The position numbers and the translations under genes were made by a program. The notes beneath the pieces are model-generated. The model worked only from the letters and a program-made list of their open reading frames with translations, was not told where the DNA came from and searched no databases. Shown piece after piece: positions 21,090 to 29,518 of a stretch of DNA of 64,000 bases. Every line of letters starts with the position of its first letter. Within the stretch, counting starts at the first letter, position 1. Origin of the DNA: Steroidobacteraceae bacterium (GTDB lineage: Bacteria > Pseudomonadota > Gammaproteobacteria > Steroidobacterales > Steroidobacteraceae); the NCBI GenBank assembly GCA_019187495.1, contig JABAQN010000029.1:93358-157357 (forward strand), written 5' to 3'.

Positions 21090-22280
21090 ATGAGCGCGAC
21101 TCCCGCCAACGGTGCCCGACCGGTCGATCCGCTGCGGCGCCCGGTGGCGCCCGGCGCCGGTGGCCTGACGCCGGCTCGCTGGTCCGCGCTGTTCGACGAA
21201 GCAGCCTTTCGCCGCGAGGCGGCCCGCAGCAATGCCGACCTGATCCCGAGACCGCTCGCGATCGCGCTGCGCACCGTCGATGGCGCCCGGTTCGAGCGGC
21301 TGCTGCGCGAGATCGAACTCGTCGCGCGCCTCTTCGACCGGGATCGCGACGTATTGTCGCTCCATGTCGACTGCGGCGCCGGAGGCGCCCTGGCGACACA
21401 CGATCTCGAAGTCCTCGCCAACAGCCTCGATCGCCATTTTCACTTCGCGCCCCGGGCGACACGCCACATCTCGATCGACATCGCCGCCGGCAGCGTGCGC
21501 TGCGGGGACCTCGCGGACTGCCACGCGCTCGGGTTCGACGGCGTGGCATTCGCGGCGGCCGACGCGGATGCCAATGCCGCCCGCGCCGTCGAACTCGCGC
21601 GCCGCGAAGGCATGCGTTCGGTCAGCGTCGACTCGACACTCACCGGGCCGTGCGTTCCCGCGGATCTCCTCGCGTCCCGCCCCGACGTGATCACCTGCCT
21701 GCTACCCCGGGCATCGACATACGAATCAGCCATTGGCGACCTCGAGGATGTGGCGAAGCAACTCGGCGGCGCCGACTATGGCGGCATCGGCCTCGACCTG
21801 CGTGCCCTGCCCTGGCTCGATGCGACCGGGCCTGTCCGGATATCCGCCGTATCGCGTGGCGCGCAGCTGCCCGGCACCGAACCGCACATCGACCTGATCG
21901 GCCTCGGCATCGGTGCCGTGAGCCGCATCCACGATGCCGTCTGCCAGAACTATCCCGACGCCGAACGATGGGTGGGCGCGCTCGACGCCGCGGGCCTGCC
22001 CGTGTGGCGCGGCCTCGTGCTCGACAGCGACGAACAGCTGCGCATGGAGGTCATCGGCGAACTGCTGCGCGCAGGCGAAGTGGCGATCGACGCCATGGAG
22101 CGGCGCTTCGGGATCGACTTCCATCGCCATTTTTCGCCCGAACTCGCGCAACTGCGCGCCGCGTTTGGCGACCTGGTCGAGGCCGGCCCGTACTGCCTCA
22201 GGGTGACATCGCAAGGTCGCCTCGCACTGCGTATCATTGCAGCGTGTTTCGACAAGCCGGGCAGACGCCCACACCCATAG
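21090..22280 (+). CDS. HemN-like protein lacking the radical-SAM cysteines
   Basis: A 396-aa protein that aligns with oxygen-independent coproporphyrinogen III oxidase over its length. RPLAIALRTVDGA stands where HemN has the HIPFC-x3-C-x2-C segment. LHVDCGAGGA replaces the WGGGTPT SAM-binding loop, and ISIDIAAGSV replaces ISIEVDPRE. The C-terminal HemN region is much better kept (IGLGIGAVSRI, QNYPDAERW, LPVWRGLVL, GIDFHRHFSPEL, LRVTSQGRLALRIIAACFD). With no CxxxCxxC cluster motif it cannot be a standard radical-SAM oxidase. It lies directly before fnr and overlaps it; a heme-binding, chaperone or regulatory role is possible but unproven. Confidence 0.8.
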   Translation: MSATPANGARPVDPLRRPVAPGAGGLTPARWSALFDEAAFRREAARSNADLIPRPLAIALRTVDGARFERLLREIELVARLFDRDRDVLSLHVDCGAGGALATHDLEVLANSLDRHFHFAPRATRHISIDIAAGSVRCGDLADCHALGFDGVAFAAADADANAARAVELARREGMRSVSVDSTLTGPCVPADLLASRPDVITCLLPRASTYESAIGDLEDVAKQLGGADYGGIGLDLRALPWLDATGPVRISAVSRGAQLPGTEPHIDLIGLGIGAVSRIHDAVCQNYPDAERWVGALDAAGLPVWRGLVLDSDEQLRMEVIGELLRAGEVAIDAMERRFGIDFHRHFSPELAQLRAAFGDLVEAGPYCLRVTSQGRLALRIIAACFDKPGRRPHP

Positions 22281-22990
22281 CCGACGACGGCGACGATTTC
22301 AGTTTCTGCAGCACCTGCGCGTTCTCGGCCGCCTGCCTCGACAGTGGCTATGACAAGTCGCAATTGCGCGAACTGCACGTGCTGGTCGAGCACATCGGGC
22401 CGTTCCACGAAGGCGAGCACATCTTCCGCGAGGGCGATCCGTTCAATGCGATCGCCGCGGTGCGCTCGGGCACGGTCAAGACCTACGTGAACGACGTGCA
22501 CGGGCGCGAGCAGGTACTCGGCTTTCACCTGCCGGGCGAAATGATCGGCCTGAGCGCGATCTCGCAGGCCCGCTATCCCTGCAATGCCGTCGCGCTCGAC
22601 ACGGTGGTGCTGTGCCGGTTCTCCTTTCCGTCGATGGCGGCGCTCGCGACACGCATGCCCGGGGTGCAGCAGCAGCTGTTCCGGCTCCTGAGCCAGGACA
22701 TCGGCAAGGCGGCGCTGCTCGCCGGCAACTACACCGCCGACGAGCGCATGGCGGCGTTCCTGGTTTCGCTTTCGCGCCGCTACGCCGCGCGCGGCTTCTC
22801 GCCGACCCGCTTCGTCCTGACGATGACGCGCACCGATATCGCCAATTACCTGCGCCTCGCCGCCGAGAGCGTGAGCCGCGTGTTCCGCCGCTTCCAGGAC
22901 GAGCAGCTGATCCGCGTCGACCGGCGCGACATCGAGATCCTCGATTATCGTGCGCTCGAGGAACTCGCGCGCAGCGTCCTTCGCGACTGA
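22244..22990 (+). CDS. fnr: Fnr-type oxygen-sensing transcription factor
   Basis: A 248-aa CRP/FNR regulator. The N-terminal cluster motif is C22-x2-C25-x5-C31 plus C113 (YPC), as needed for a [4Fe-4S] oxygen sensor. The cyclic-nucleotide-type barrel follows, then the helix-turn-helix with ESVSR, the E-x2-SR residues that read TTGAT half-sites in E. coli FNR. The start is uncertain: GTG at 22244 (no clear RBS) overlaps the HemN-like gene by 37 nt, and no better start precedes the cysteines. It probably controls the adjacent sirB2-nirK operon through the site at 23038. Confidence 0.9.
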   Translation: MFRQAGQTPTPIADDGDDFSFCSTCAFSAACLDSGYDKSQLRELHVLVEHIGPFHEGEHIFREGDPFNAIAAVRSGTVKTYVNDVHGREQVLGFHLPGEMIGLSAISQARYPCNAVALDTVVLCRFSFPSMAALATRMPGVQQQLFRLLSQDIGKAALLAGNYTADERMAAFLVSLSRRYAARGFSPTRFVLTMTRTDIANYLRLAAESVSRVFRRFQDEQLIRVDRRDIEILDYRALEELARSVLRD

Positions 22991-23037
22991 ACCACCCGGG
23001 GCATAGGTACAAATCGCGGGCCCGGCGCCGCGCCGCA

Positions 23038-23055
23038 TTGACCCTGATCAGGGTC
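23038..23055. promoter_or_regulatory. FNR-like binding site in a perfect 16-nt palindrome before sirB2-nirK
   Basis: TTGAC-CCTG-ATCAG (23038-23051) matches 8 of 10 fixed positions of the FNR consensus TTGAT-N4-ATCAA. It is embedded in GACCCTGATCAGGGTC (23040-23055), which is its own reverse complement. It sits 68-85 nt before the sirB2 start and just after fnr. No strong -10 is evident. Site seen in sequence; regulator inferred. Confidence 0.55.
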
Positions 23056-23122
23056 CGCGCGCGGCCCGCGCTGCAGCATGTCGCACGTTTCAATCCGGGC
23101 CGGGATTGAAGACGGAGAAACC

Positions 23123-23566
23123 TTGGCCGAGTTCTATACCCAGATCAAGTGGATCCACGTATGTGCAGTCTTGTCGAGCGGCGGGCTGCTGTTCCTGCGC
23201 GGGCTTGCCGCCCATCTCGGCGCCGGCTGGACGATGGCCTGGCCGCTGCGCTGGCTCAGCTACACGATCGATACCGTGCTCTTCACGGCGGCGCTGCTGC
23301 TCGTAACCATCGTGCACCAGTATCCGTTCGTGCACGCATGGCTCACGGTGAAGGTCCTGATGCTCGCCGTGTACATCGTGCTCGGCAGCCTCGCGCTGAA
23401 GCGCGGCACCACGCGGCGCATCCGCGTGGCCTGCTGGGTCGCGGCGCTCGTCGTCTACCTGTTCATCATCAGCGTCGCGCGCACCCACGATCCGCTCGGA
23501 GTGCTGCACGACCCGTCGGCGCTCGACCTGCGTGCGCGACCACTGATCCATGCACCTGCTTTTTGA
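23123..23566 (+). CDS. SirB2 family membrane protein
   Basis: A 147-aa protein with four hydrophobic segments matching SirB2: [63 protein letters not shown] and [25 protein letters not shown]. The chosen start is TTG at 23123 because GGAG lies 5 nt upstream; an ATG at 23078 without an RBS would add 15 residues. It is 13 nt before nirK and shares its presumed promoter. Biochemical role of SirB2 unknown. Confidence 0.85.
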   Translation: MAEFYTQIKWIHVCAVLSSGGLLFLRGLAAHLGAGWTMAWPLRWLSYTIDTVLFTAALLLVTIVHQYPFVHAWLTVKVLMLAVYIVLGSLALKRGTTRRIRVACWVAALVVYLFIISVARTHDPLGVLHDPSALDLRARPLIHAPAF

Positions 23567-23579
23567 AATGGGAGTGACA

Positions 23580-25076
23580 ATGAAGAAAGTCCTGGCTGCC
23601 CTGATATGCGCCGCCGCCGCGCTGTCCCTCGGCGCGTGCGCGCAAAAGGCCCCCGCCAACACGCGCGTCGCCGATACCGGTGGATCGCGCCAGGGAGACT
23701 TCGGGCCACCACAGGGGGAGCCGATCAACGCGGTGTTGACGAGCCCGCCCCACGTGCCGCCGCCGACGAACCGGAATTTCCCGGCGAAGGTGATCGTCGA
23801 GCTCGAAGTGATCGAAAAGGAAATGGAGATCGCCGAGGGCGTGTCGTACACGTTCTGGACGTTCGGCGGCACCGTACCCGGCAGCTTCATCCGCGTGCGC
23901 CAGGGCGACACGGTCGAGATTCACCTGAAGAACCATCCCTCGAGCAAGATGCCGCACAACATCGACCTGCACGGCGTCACGGGTCCCGGCGGCGGCGCGG
24001 CTTCGACCTTCACGGCGCCGGGCCACCGGACCCAGTTCACGTTCAAGGCACTGAACCAGGGCCTCTACGTGTACCACTGCGCCACCGCGCCGGTCGGCAT
24101 GCACGTCGCGAACGGCATGTACGGGCTGATCCTGGTCGAGCCGCCCGAGGGCATGACCCCGGTCGATCACGAGTTCTACGTGATGCAGGGCGATTTCTAC
24201 ACGGTCGGCAAGTATCGCGAAAAGGGCCATCAGCCCTTCGACATGCAGAAGGCCATCGACGAAAAGCCGACCTACGTGCTGTTCAACGGCGCCGAAACAT
24301 CGATGACCGGCCCGAATGCGCTCAAGGTGGGCACCGACAAGAAGGTGCGCATGTACGTCGGCAACGGCGGACCGAACCTCGTGTCGAGCTTCCACCTGAT
24401 CGGCGAAATCTTCGACAAGGTGCAGTACGAGGGCGGCACGCACTTCCAGGAGAACGTGCAGACGACGCTGATCCCGGCGGGTGGCGCGGTGACGGTCGAG
24501 TACCACACCGAAGTGCCGGGCAGCTACGTGATGGTCGATCACTCGATCTTCCGCGCGTTCAACAAGGGCGCGCTCGCGATCCTGCAGGTGGAAGGCGCCG
24601 AGAAGCCGCAGATCTACTCGGGCAAGCAGGTCGACGAGATGTACATCGGCGACAAGGTCGCTAGCCTCGCGCCCGTCGCCGAGGCGGCGACGGCCCGCGC
24701 GGCCGGCACGCTGACGAAGGCGCAGCAGATCGCTGCCGGCGGCGTGCTCTACAAGGGCACCTGCTCGACCTGCCACCAGGACAACGGCGCGGGCCTGCCG
24801 AACGTGTTCCCGCCGCTCGCGAAGTCCGATTTCCTGCTGAAGGACCCGCAGCGCGCGATCGCCATCGTGCTGAACGGTCTCACCGGCCCCGTCACGGTCA
24901 ATGGCGACACGTTCAATTCCGTGATGCCGCCGATGAGCCAGCTGACGGATGACGAGATCGCCAATATCCTGACCTATGCGCTCAACACCTGGGGCAACAG
25001 CGGTCCGGCGATCTCGAAGCAGGATGTCGCGAAGATCCGCGAGACGACCAAGCGGGCCGAAGGCGCGGCGCATTGA
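23580..25076 (+). CDS. nirK: Copper nitrite reductase with C-terminal cytochrome c domain
   Basis: A 498-aa periplasmic lipoprotein (lipobox LGAC, C20) reducing nitrite to nitric oxide. Type 1 copper ligands are H126, C167, H175 and M180. Type 2 ligands are H131, H166 and H321, with catalytic D129 and H272. A linker (about 360-380) leads to a class I cytochrome c domain with CSTCH (395-399) and a PP-M ligand region (VMPPMSQL). Simple NirK/AniA ends near residue 350-380, so this is the three-domain fused form known from Ralstonia pickettii, which allows intramolecular electron delivery. ATG follows GGGAG. Confidence 0.95.
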   Translation: MKKVLAALICAAAALSLGACAQKAPANTRVADTGGSRQGDFGPPQGEPINAVLTSPPHVPPPTNRNFPAKVIVELEVIEKEMEIAEGVSYTFWTFGGTVPGSFIRVRQGDTVEIHLKNHPSSKMPHNIDLHGVTGPGGGAASTFTAPGHRTQFTFKALNQGLYVYHCATAPVGMHVANGMYGLILVEPPEGMTPVDHEFYVMQGDFYTVGKYREKGHQPFDMQKAIDEKPTYVLFNGAETSMTGPNALKVGTDKKVRMYVGNGGPNLVSSFHLIGEIFDKVQYEGGTHFQENVQTTLIPAGGAVTVEYHTEVPGSYVMVDHSIFRAFNKGALAILQVEGAEKPQIYSGKQVDEMYIGDKVASLAPVAEAATARAAGTLTKAQQIAAGGVLYKGTCSTCHQDNGAGLPNVFPPLAKSDFLLKDPQRAIAIVLNGLTGPVTVNGDTFNSVMPPMSQLTDDEIANILTYALNTWGNSGPAISKQDVAKIRETTKRAEGAAH

Positions 25077-25834
25077 GGACGCGCGTCGCTGCTCTGCTGG
25101 TGGGTGCCGCGCTCGCGGCGACGCCCGCTTTCGCGGTGGATGTGCCGGGCGGGCGCTTCCGCACGGTCCTGCCGCCCGCGCAGGGAGTGAAGGAGGTGAC
25201 GGTCGCGCCGTTCTCGCTCGACCGCACGCCGGTGACCAACGCCGAGTTCGCACGCTTCGTACGCGCGCAGCCGCAGTGGCGGCGCGATCGCGTCGCACGC
25301 ATCTTCGCGGACCAGGGCTACCTCGGGCACTGGGCGTCGGCCGACGCCCCGGGCGCCGCGCTCGCACGCCGGCCGGTGGTGCAGGTGAGCTGGTTCGCGG
25401 CGAGCGCGTACTGCGAATCGAAGGGCGCTCGCCTGCCCACCTGGCACGAATGGGAGTATGCGGCCGCGGCGAGTGACACTCGGCGCGACGGGCGCGACGA
25501 TCCCGCCTGGAAGCAGCGCATCCTCGCCTGGTACTCGCGTCCCGCCACGGATCCGCTGCCCGAGGCGGGCAGCACGCCGGCGAATGCCTACGGCATCCAG
25601 GACCTGCACGGCATGGTGTGGGAATGGGTGGAGGACGTCGCCGCGATGATGATCTCGGGCGACAACCGCGAACAGGGCGATCCGGACATGATGAAGTTCT
25701 GCGGCTCGGGTGCGCTCACGATGGAAGAGAAAGACAACTACGCGACACTGATGCGCATCGCGATGCTCTCGAGCATGCAGGCGAATTACACATCGGCGAC
25801 GATGGGATTTCGTTGTGCCGGAGGCAGGAAATGA
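25073..25834 (+). CDS. nirV: NirV-like formylglycine-generating-enzyme-fold protein
   Basis: A 253-aa exported protein (signal to about AFA, residue 21) with an FGE/SUMF1 fold: [63 protein letters not shown] and a terminal GFRCAGGRK. Genes of this family directly after nirK are called nirV in denitrifiers. The paired cysteines of true FGE are not both present in the usual place, so sulfatase activation is unlikely. Start TTG at 25073 overlaps the nirK stop by 4 nt. Its role in nitrite reductase function is not established. Confidence 0.8.
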   Translation: MRTRVAALLVGAALAATPAFAVDVPGGRFRTVLPPAQGVKEVTVAPFSLDRTPVTNAEFARFVRAQPQWRRDRVARIFADQGYLGHWASADAPGAALARRPVVQVSWFAASAYCESKGARLPTWHEWEYAAAASDTRRDGRDDPAWKQRILAWYSRPATDPLPEAGSTPANAYGIQDLHGMVWEWVEDVAAMMISGDNREQGDPDMMKFCGSGALTMEEKDNYATLMRIAMLSSMQANYTSATMGFRCAGGRK

Positions 25835-26412
25835 GCACATTCACCGCAAGACTCGCGCTGGCACTCGTCACGGCAACCTTCGTTGGCAATCCGGCATCGG
25901 CAGTCGACGCGGCCGGCGCCGCAATGCCTTCCGGCTCCATCTATCAACTGGCCGCAGCGCTCACCGATCAGGCCGGCAAACCGGTCGGCCTCGACGTGCA
26001 CCGGGGACACCCCGTCATCGTCACGATGTTCTATGCGAACTGCCCCGCCGCGTGCCCGCTGCTGATCGACACGATCCGCGCGGTCGAGCGCTCTCTCGGA
26101 GAGAGGAAATCGTCGCGGCTGCGCGTACTGATGGTCACCGTCGACCCGGAGCGTGACACGCCCGCCGCGCTCGCGGCGCTCGCAAAGACCCGTCGCATCG
26201 ATTCCGCGCGCTGGACCCTCGCGGTTGCCGATCCGGCGACGACCCGCAAGATCGCCGCCCTCCTCTCGATCCAGTACCGCAAGCTCCCGGATGGCGAGTT
26301 CAATCACTCGAGCGTGCTGACCGTGCTGTCGCGCGATGGCGAAATCCTGCGCCAGAGCTCGCTGCTCGGGCGGGCGGATCCGGAGATCGTGGCCGCCCTC
26401 GATCCGCGCTGA
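25831..26412 (+). CDS. SCO1/SenC-type copper chaperone
   Basis: A 193-aa exported thioredoxin-fold protein (signal to about ASA, residue 24). Copper ligands are the CPAAC motif near residue 72 (FYANCPAACPLL) and the distal His in FNHSSVLTVL. SCO proteins deliver copper to periplasmic or membrane copper sites (Cu-A of oxidases, NosZ; NirK suggested). Its ATG overlaps the nirV stop by 4 nt, placing it in the nirK operon, so copper loading of NirK is the likely job. It ends 16 nt from the convergent arsR-type gene. Confidence 0.88.
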   Translation: MSTFTARLALALVTATFVGNPASAVDAAGAAMPSGSIYQLAAALTDQAGKPVGLDVHRGHPVIVTMFYANCPAACPLLIDTIRAVERSLGERKSSRLRVLMVTVDPERDTPAALAALAKTRRIDSARWTLAVADPATTRKIAALLSIQYRKLPDGEFNHSSVLTVLSRDGEILRQSSLLGRADPEIVAALDPR

Positions 26413-26428
26413 CGCACGCGCCCGGACT

Positions 26429-26782
26429 TTACGGACCCCGCTTCGTCCGGCCGCGCGGCCCCGGAGCGCAATAGATCCGGTGCAGCGTGCGGATCACCTC
26501 GAACGCCGGCCCGGGCTCGATCGAGTAGTACACCGCCTGCGCCTCGCGCCGGGTGCGCACCAGCCCTTGATCGCGCAGCACGGCAAGATGCTGCGACAGC
26601 GCCGACTGGCTGAGATCGACCATCTCGTTGATCTCGTGCACCGGTCGCTCGCCCTCCGCGAGCAGGCACAGGATCATCAGGCGCCGCTCGTTGGCGAGCG
26701 CCTTCAGCAGCCCGGCCGCATCACCCGCATGACTGCGCATGGCGGCGGCACCGATCGACAGCGAGAGGGATGGTGTATTCAT
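26429..26782 (-). CDS. ArsR-family regulator with two cysteines (BigR/SqrR-like sulfide sensor)
   Basis: A 117-aa winged-helix repressor: LLKALANERRLMILCLLAEGE, the recognition region LSQSALSQHLAVLRDQGLV and the wing TRREAQAVYYSI. Cysteines are at 39 and 105, the spacing seen in BigR/SqrR, where persulfide stress links them and releases DNA. It diverges from an SQR gene with an inverted-repeat operator between them. ATG at 26782 was chosen; a GTG at 26794 is possible. Predicted to repress the downstream sulfide operon until sulfide or persulfide is present. Confidence 0.85.
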   Translation of the reverse strand: MNTPSLSLSIGAAAMRSHAGDAAGLLKALANERRLMILCLLAEGERPVHEINEMVDLSQSALSQHLAVLRDQGLVRTRREAQAVYYSIEPGPAFEVIRTLHRIYCAPGPRGRTKRGP

Positions 26783-26804
26783 TCGACAGTTCACCGCCGT
26801 TCGG

Positions 26805-26838
26805 ATTAGTTGACGCTAATATAAGCTTTTGCTAATGT
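26805..26838 (+). promoter_or_regulatory. Sigma-70 promoter with overlapping inverted-repeat operator for the sqr operon
   Basis: TTGACG (26810-26815) and TAATGT (26833-26838) are separated by 17 nt. The inverted repeat ATTAG-TTGACG-CTAAT (26805-26820) covers the -35 box, and a further GCTAAT occurs at 26831. This is the arrangement expected for repression by the divergent ArsR protein. Promoter seen in sequence; regulator inferred. Confidence 0.65.
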
Positions 26839-26890
26839 ACGTGCAAGCACCGCGGCCGCGCGCCGCGCCACGTCACCGGGAGGAACAGTC

Positions 26891-28162
26891 ATGGCACACG
26901 TCGTGGTTCTCGGCGCCGGAATCGGCGGAATGAGCGTCGCCTACGAACTGCGTGGAGCATTGGGTCGCGACCCCCGGATCACCGTGGTCGGCGATGGCGA
27001 CCGCTTCTCCTTCGTGCCGTCAAACCCCTGGGTCGCGGTGGGCTGGCGCAAACCGGCCGACGTCGAGATACCGGTCGCCGCCTACCTCGCGAAAAAGCAG
27101 ATTGCATTCGAGGCCGTGGGCGCGCAGCAAGTCGACCCGGACCACAATCGCGTGCTGCTGCGCGATGGTCGCACGCTCGACTACGATTATCTCGTGATCG
27201 CGACCGGCCCCCGGCTGGCATTCGACGAAGTGCCGGGCCTCGGCCCGGACAGCGGGTTCACGCAGTCGGTCTGCACGACCGCGCACGCCGCCGCCGCCTG
27301 GAAAGCCTACCAGGAGTTCCTGGACGATCCCGGCCCGGTCGTGATCGGCGCGGCACCCGGAGCCAGCTGCTTCGGCCCCGCATACGAATTCGCGATGATC
27401 GTCGACCGGGACCTGCGCAAGCGCAGGCTACGCCGCAAGGTTCCGATGACCTACGTGACCCCGGAACCCTACATCGGCCACATGGGCCTGGGCGGCGTTG
27501 GCGACTCGAAGGGTCTCCTGGAGTCGGAGTTTCGCAAGCGCGATATCCGCTGGCTGGTCAACGCGAAAATCACCGCCGTGCGGAACAGCGAGATGGAGGT
27601 CAGCGAGGCGGATGCGGATGGGCGCGCCGTGAAGGCGCATGTGCTGCCTTTCACGTATTCGATGGTATTGCCGGCGTTCACGGGCGTCGACGCCGTCCGT
27701 GGAGGCGGGGGACTCTGCAATCCGCGCGGTTTCATCCTGATCGACAATCACCAGCGCAATCCCGCCTATCGCAACATTTTCTCGCTCGGCGTGTGTGTCG
27801 CCATACCGCCGGTAGAACAGACGCCGGTGCCGACCGGTGCGCCGAAGACCGGTTTCATGATCGAGTCGATGGCCACCGCGATCACCCGCAACATCAGGGA
27901 CGAATTGCAGGGCCGGCCGGCGACAGCGGAGGCGACGTGGAATGCGATCTGCCTCGCCGACATGGGCAATACCGGCGCGGCCTTCGTGGCGCTGCCGCAA
28001 ATCCCGCCGCGCAATGTCGCCTGGGCCCGCGTCGGCAAGTGGGTGCACCTCGCCAAGGTTGCATTCGAAAAATACTTCATGCGCAAGATGAAAACCGGCA
28101 ATGTCGAACCCATCTACGAGAAGTACGTCCTCAGGCTGCTCGGGATCGTCCGAACCTACTGA
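26891..28162 (+). CDS. sqr: Sulfide:quinone oxidoreductase
   Basis: A 423-aa membrane-associated flavoprotein oxidising sulfide and passing electrons to quinone. FAD-binding VVLGAGIGGMSVAYEL is at 4-19 and ATGPRLAFDEVPG near 104-116. Cysteines C128, C160 and C354 correspond to the three redox-active cysteines of the Acidithiobacillus enzyme (C128, C160, C356). The C-terminal amphipathic end (FEKYFMRKMKTG) fits membrane attachment. ATG follows GGGAGGAACAGTC. First gene of an operon controlled by the divergent ArsR-type regulator. Confidence 0.92.
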   Translation: MAHVVVLGAGIGGMSVAYELRGALGRDPRITVVGDGDRFSFVPSNPWVAVGWRKPADVEIPVAAYLAKKQIAFEAVGAQQVDPDHNRVLLRDGRTLDYDYLVIATGPRLAFDEVPGLGPDSGFTQSVCTTAHAAAAWKAYQEFLDDPGPVVIGAAPGASCFGPAYEFAMIVDRDLRKRRLRRKVPMTYVTPEPYIGHMGLGGVGDSKGLLESEFRKRDIRWLVNAKITAVRNSEMEVSEADADGRAVKAHVLPFTYSMVLPAFTGVDAVRGGGGLCNPRGFILIDNHQRNPAYRNIFSLGVCVAIPPVEQTPVPTGAPKTGFMIESMATAITRNIRDELQGRPATAEATWNAICLADMGNTGAAFVALPQIPPRNVAWARVGKWVHLAKVAFEKYFMRKMKTGNVEPIYEKYVLRLLGIVRTY

Positions 28163-28212
28163 TCCCGGTTGTCGCCATTCGAATATCGGAATATCGATCA
28201 AGGAGACCCGTC

Positions 28213-28416
28213 ATGAATCTCGACCGTGCCGTCTTCGCCTTCGCAGGCGTGATGATCCTCCTGAGCCTCACGCTGGCGCATTTCAGCTCGGCAAACTGGC
28301 TGTGGCTGACCGCCTTCGTCGGCGCCAACCTGTTGCAGGCCGCCTTCACCGGCTTCTGCCCGGTCGCGAAGCTCTTCCGCAAGCTCGGCATCACGAGCGG
28401 CTGCGCTTTCAACTAG
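28213..28416 (+). CDS. DUF2892 inner-membrane protein
   Basis: A 67-aa protein with two hydrophobic helices, matching DUF2892/the YgaP membrane segment: MNLDRAVFAFAGVMILLSL, ANWLWLTAFVGANLLQAAFTGFCPVAKLFRKLGI. The FTGFCP cysteine motif is typical. ATG follows AGGAG. These proteins accompany sulfide and rhodanese genes. It sits 50 nt after sqr and 10 nt before the adaptor gene. Confidence 0.88.
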   Translation: MNLDRAVFAFAGVMILLSLTLAHFSSANWLWLTAFVGANLLQAAFTGFCPVAKLFRKLGITSGCAFN

Positions 28417-28426
28417 CGGAGTCCCG

Positions 28427-29518
28427 GTGAGGCCCAACGCGATGATCTTCCGCGAACACCCGTTCCGCATCGGTCTCGCCCTGCTGCTGGCCGGCGCAGT
28501 GACCGCCTGCGGCAGTGGCGCGGGGAACCCTGCGCCGTCCCCGGTCGAGGGGCTCGCGACACTGACCGTGGGCGCTGGCGAGGCCGGTCCCGGTCGTTCG
28601 TGGGACGGCGTGGTGGAAGCCGTACGGCAGGCCACGCTGTCAGCGCAAACGAGCGGAAGGGTCGCCGAGGTGCGGCACGACGTGAATGACCGAGTCGCGG
28701 CGGGCGCGGTGCTCGTGCGTCTGAGTGCCGTCGAGCAGCAGGCGGGTGTCGCCGCCGCCCGCGCGCAGTTGCGCGCGGCCGAGGCTACCCTGGTCGAGGT
28801 CGAGGGAAATTTCGGGCGCTATGTCGATCTGTACCAGCGCCACTATGTCTCGAAGGCGCAGCTCGACCAGATGCGCGCCACGCGCGATGCGGCCCAGGCG
28901 GCACGCGATGCCGCACGGGCGCAGGTCGCCAATACCGGGCAGCAAAGCGCCTACACGACGATCCGGGCGCCGTATGCCGGCATCGTCAGCTCGCGCGACG
29001 TCGAGCCGGGCGAGAGTGTCGGCGTCGGCCGGCAGCTGATGACGCTGTTCTCGCCCGATGCGCTGCGCGTCGAGGTCAGCGTCCCGCAATCGGTCGCGAT
29101 GCAGATCCGTGCGCGTCCGCTCGCGCGCATCACCTTCGAGGACGGGCGCAGCGTCGATGCGCGCGATGTCACCGTGTTTCCTTCCGCCGACTCCGCCACG
29201 CATGCGGTCACGGTGCGCGTGCAATTGCCCGCGCTCGATCCCATACCGCATCCGGGCGGCACCGCGAAGGTGCTGTTCCCGGCGGTGGAGGAAACGGTGT
29301 ACCCGCGCATTCCCGCTGCGACGCTCGTGCGCCGTGGCGAAGTCACTGCGGTGTATGTGCTCGCCGGCGGCCGCCTGTCGCTGCGCCAGCTGCGCCTCGG
29401 CGAGGAATCGGGCGGCGAGGTCGACGTGATTGCCGGCCTGAAGCCGGGCGAGGTCATCGCCCGGGATCCGGTCGCGGCGGTGCAGGCACTGGTGGCCGCA
29501 CGCAAGGGTGCCGGCTGA
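28427..29518 (+). CDS. RND efflux membrane fusion protein
   Basis: A 363-aa lipoprotein adaptor (lipobox TACGSG near residue 28) with the barrel-sandwich start SAQTSGRVAEVRHDVNDRVAAG, a coiled-coil hairpin (about 100-170) and YTTIRAPYAGIVSSRDVEPGESV. Beta-barrel and proximal domains follow. It links an inner-membrane RND pump to an outer-membrane channel. GTG at 28427 follows GGAG; an ATG at 28442 is an alternative. It overlaps the pump gene by 11 nt. No outer-membrane factor is encoded nearby. Confidence 0.88.
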   Translation: MRPNAMIFREHPFRIGLALLLAGAVTACGSGAGNPAPSPVEGLATLTVGAGEAGPGRSWDGVVEAVRQATLSAQTSGRVAEVRHDVNDRVAAGAVLVRLSAVEQQAGVAAARAQLRAAEATLVEVEGNFGRYVDLYQRHYVSKAQLDQMRATRDAAQAARDAARAQVANTGQQSAYTTIRAPYAGIVSSRDVEPGESVGVGRQLMTLFSPDALRVEVSVPQSVAMQIRARPLARITFEDGRSVDARDVTVFPSADSATHAVTVRVQLPALDPIPHPGGTAKVLFPAVEETVYPRIPAATLVRRGEVTAVYVLAGGRLSLRQLRLGEESGGEVDVIAGLKPGEVIARDPVAAVQALVAARKGAG

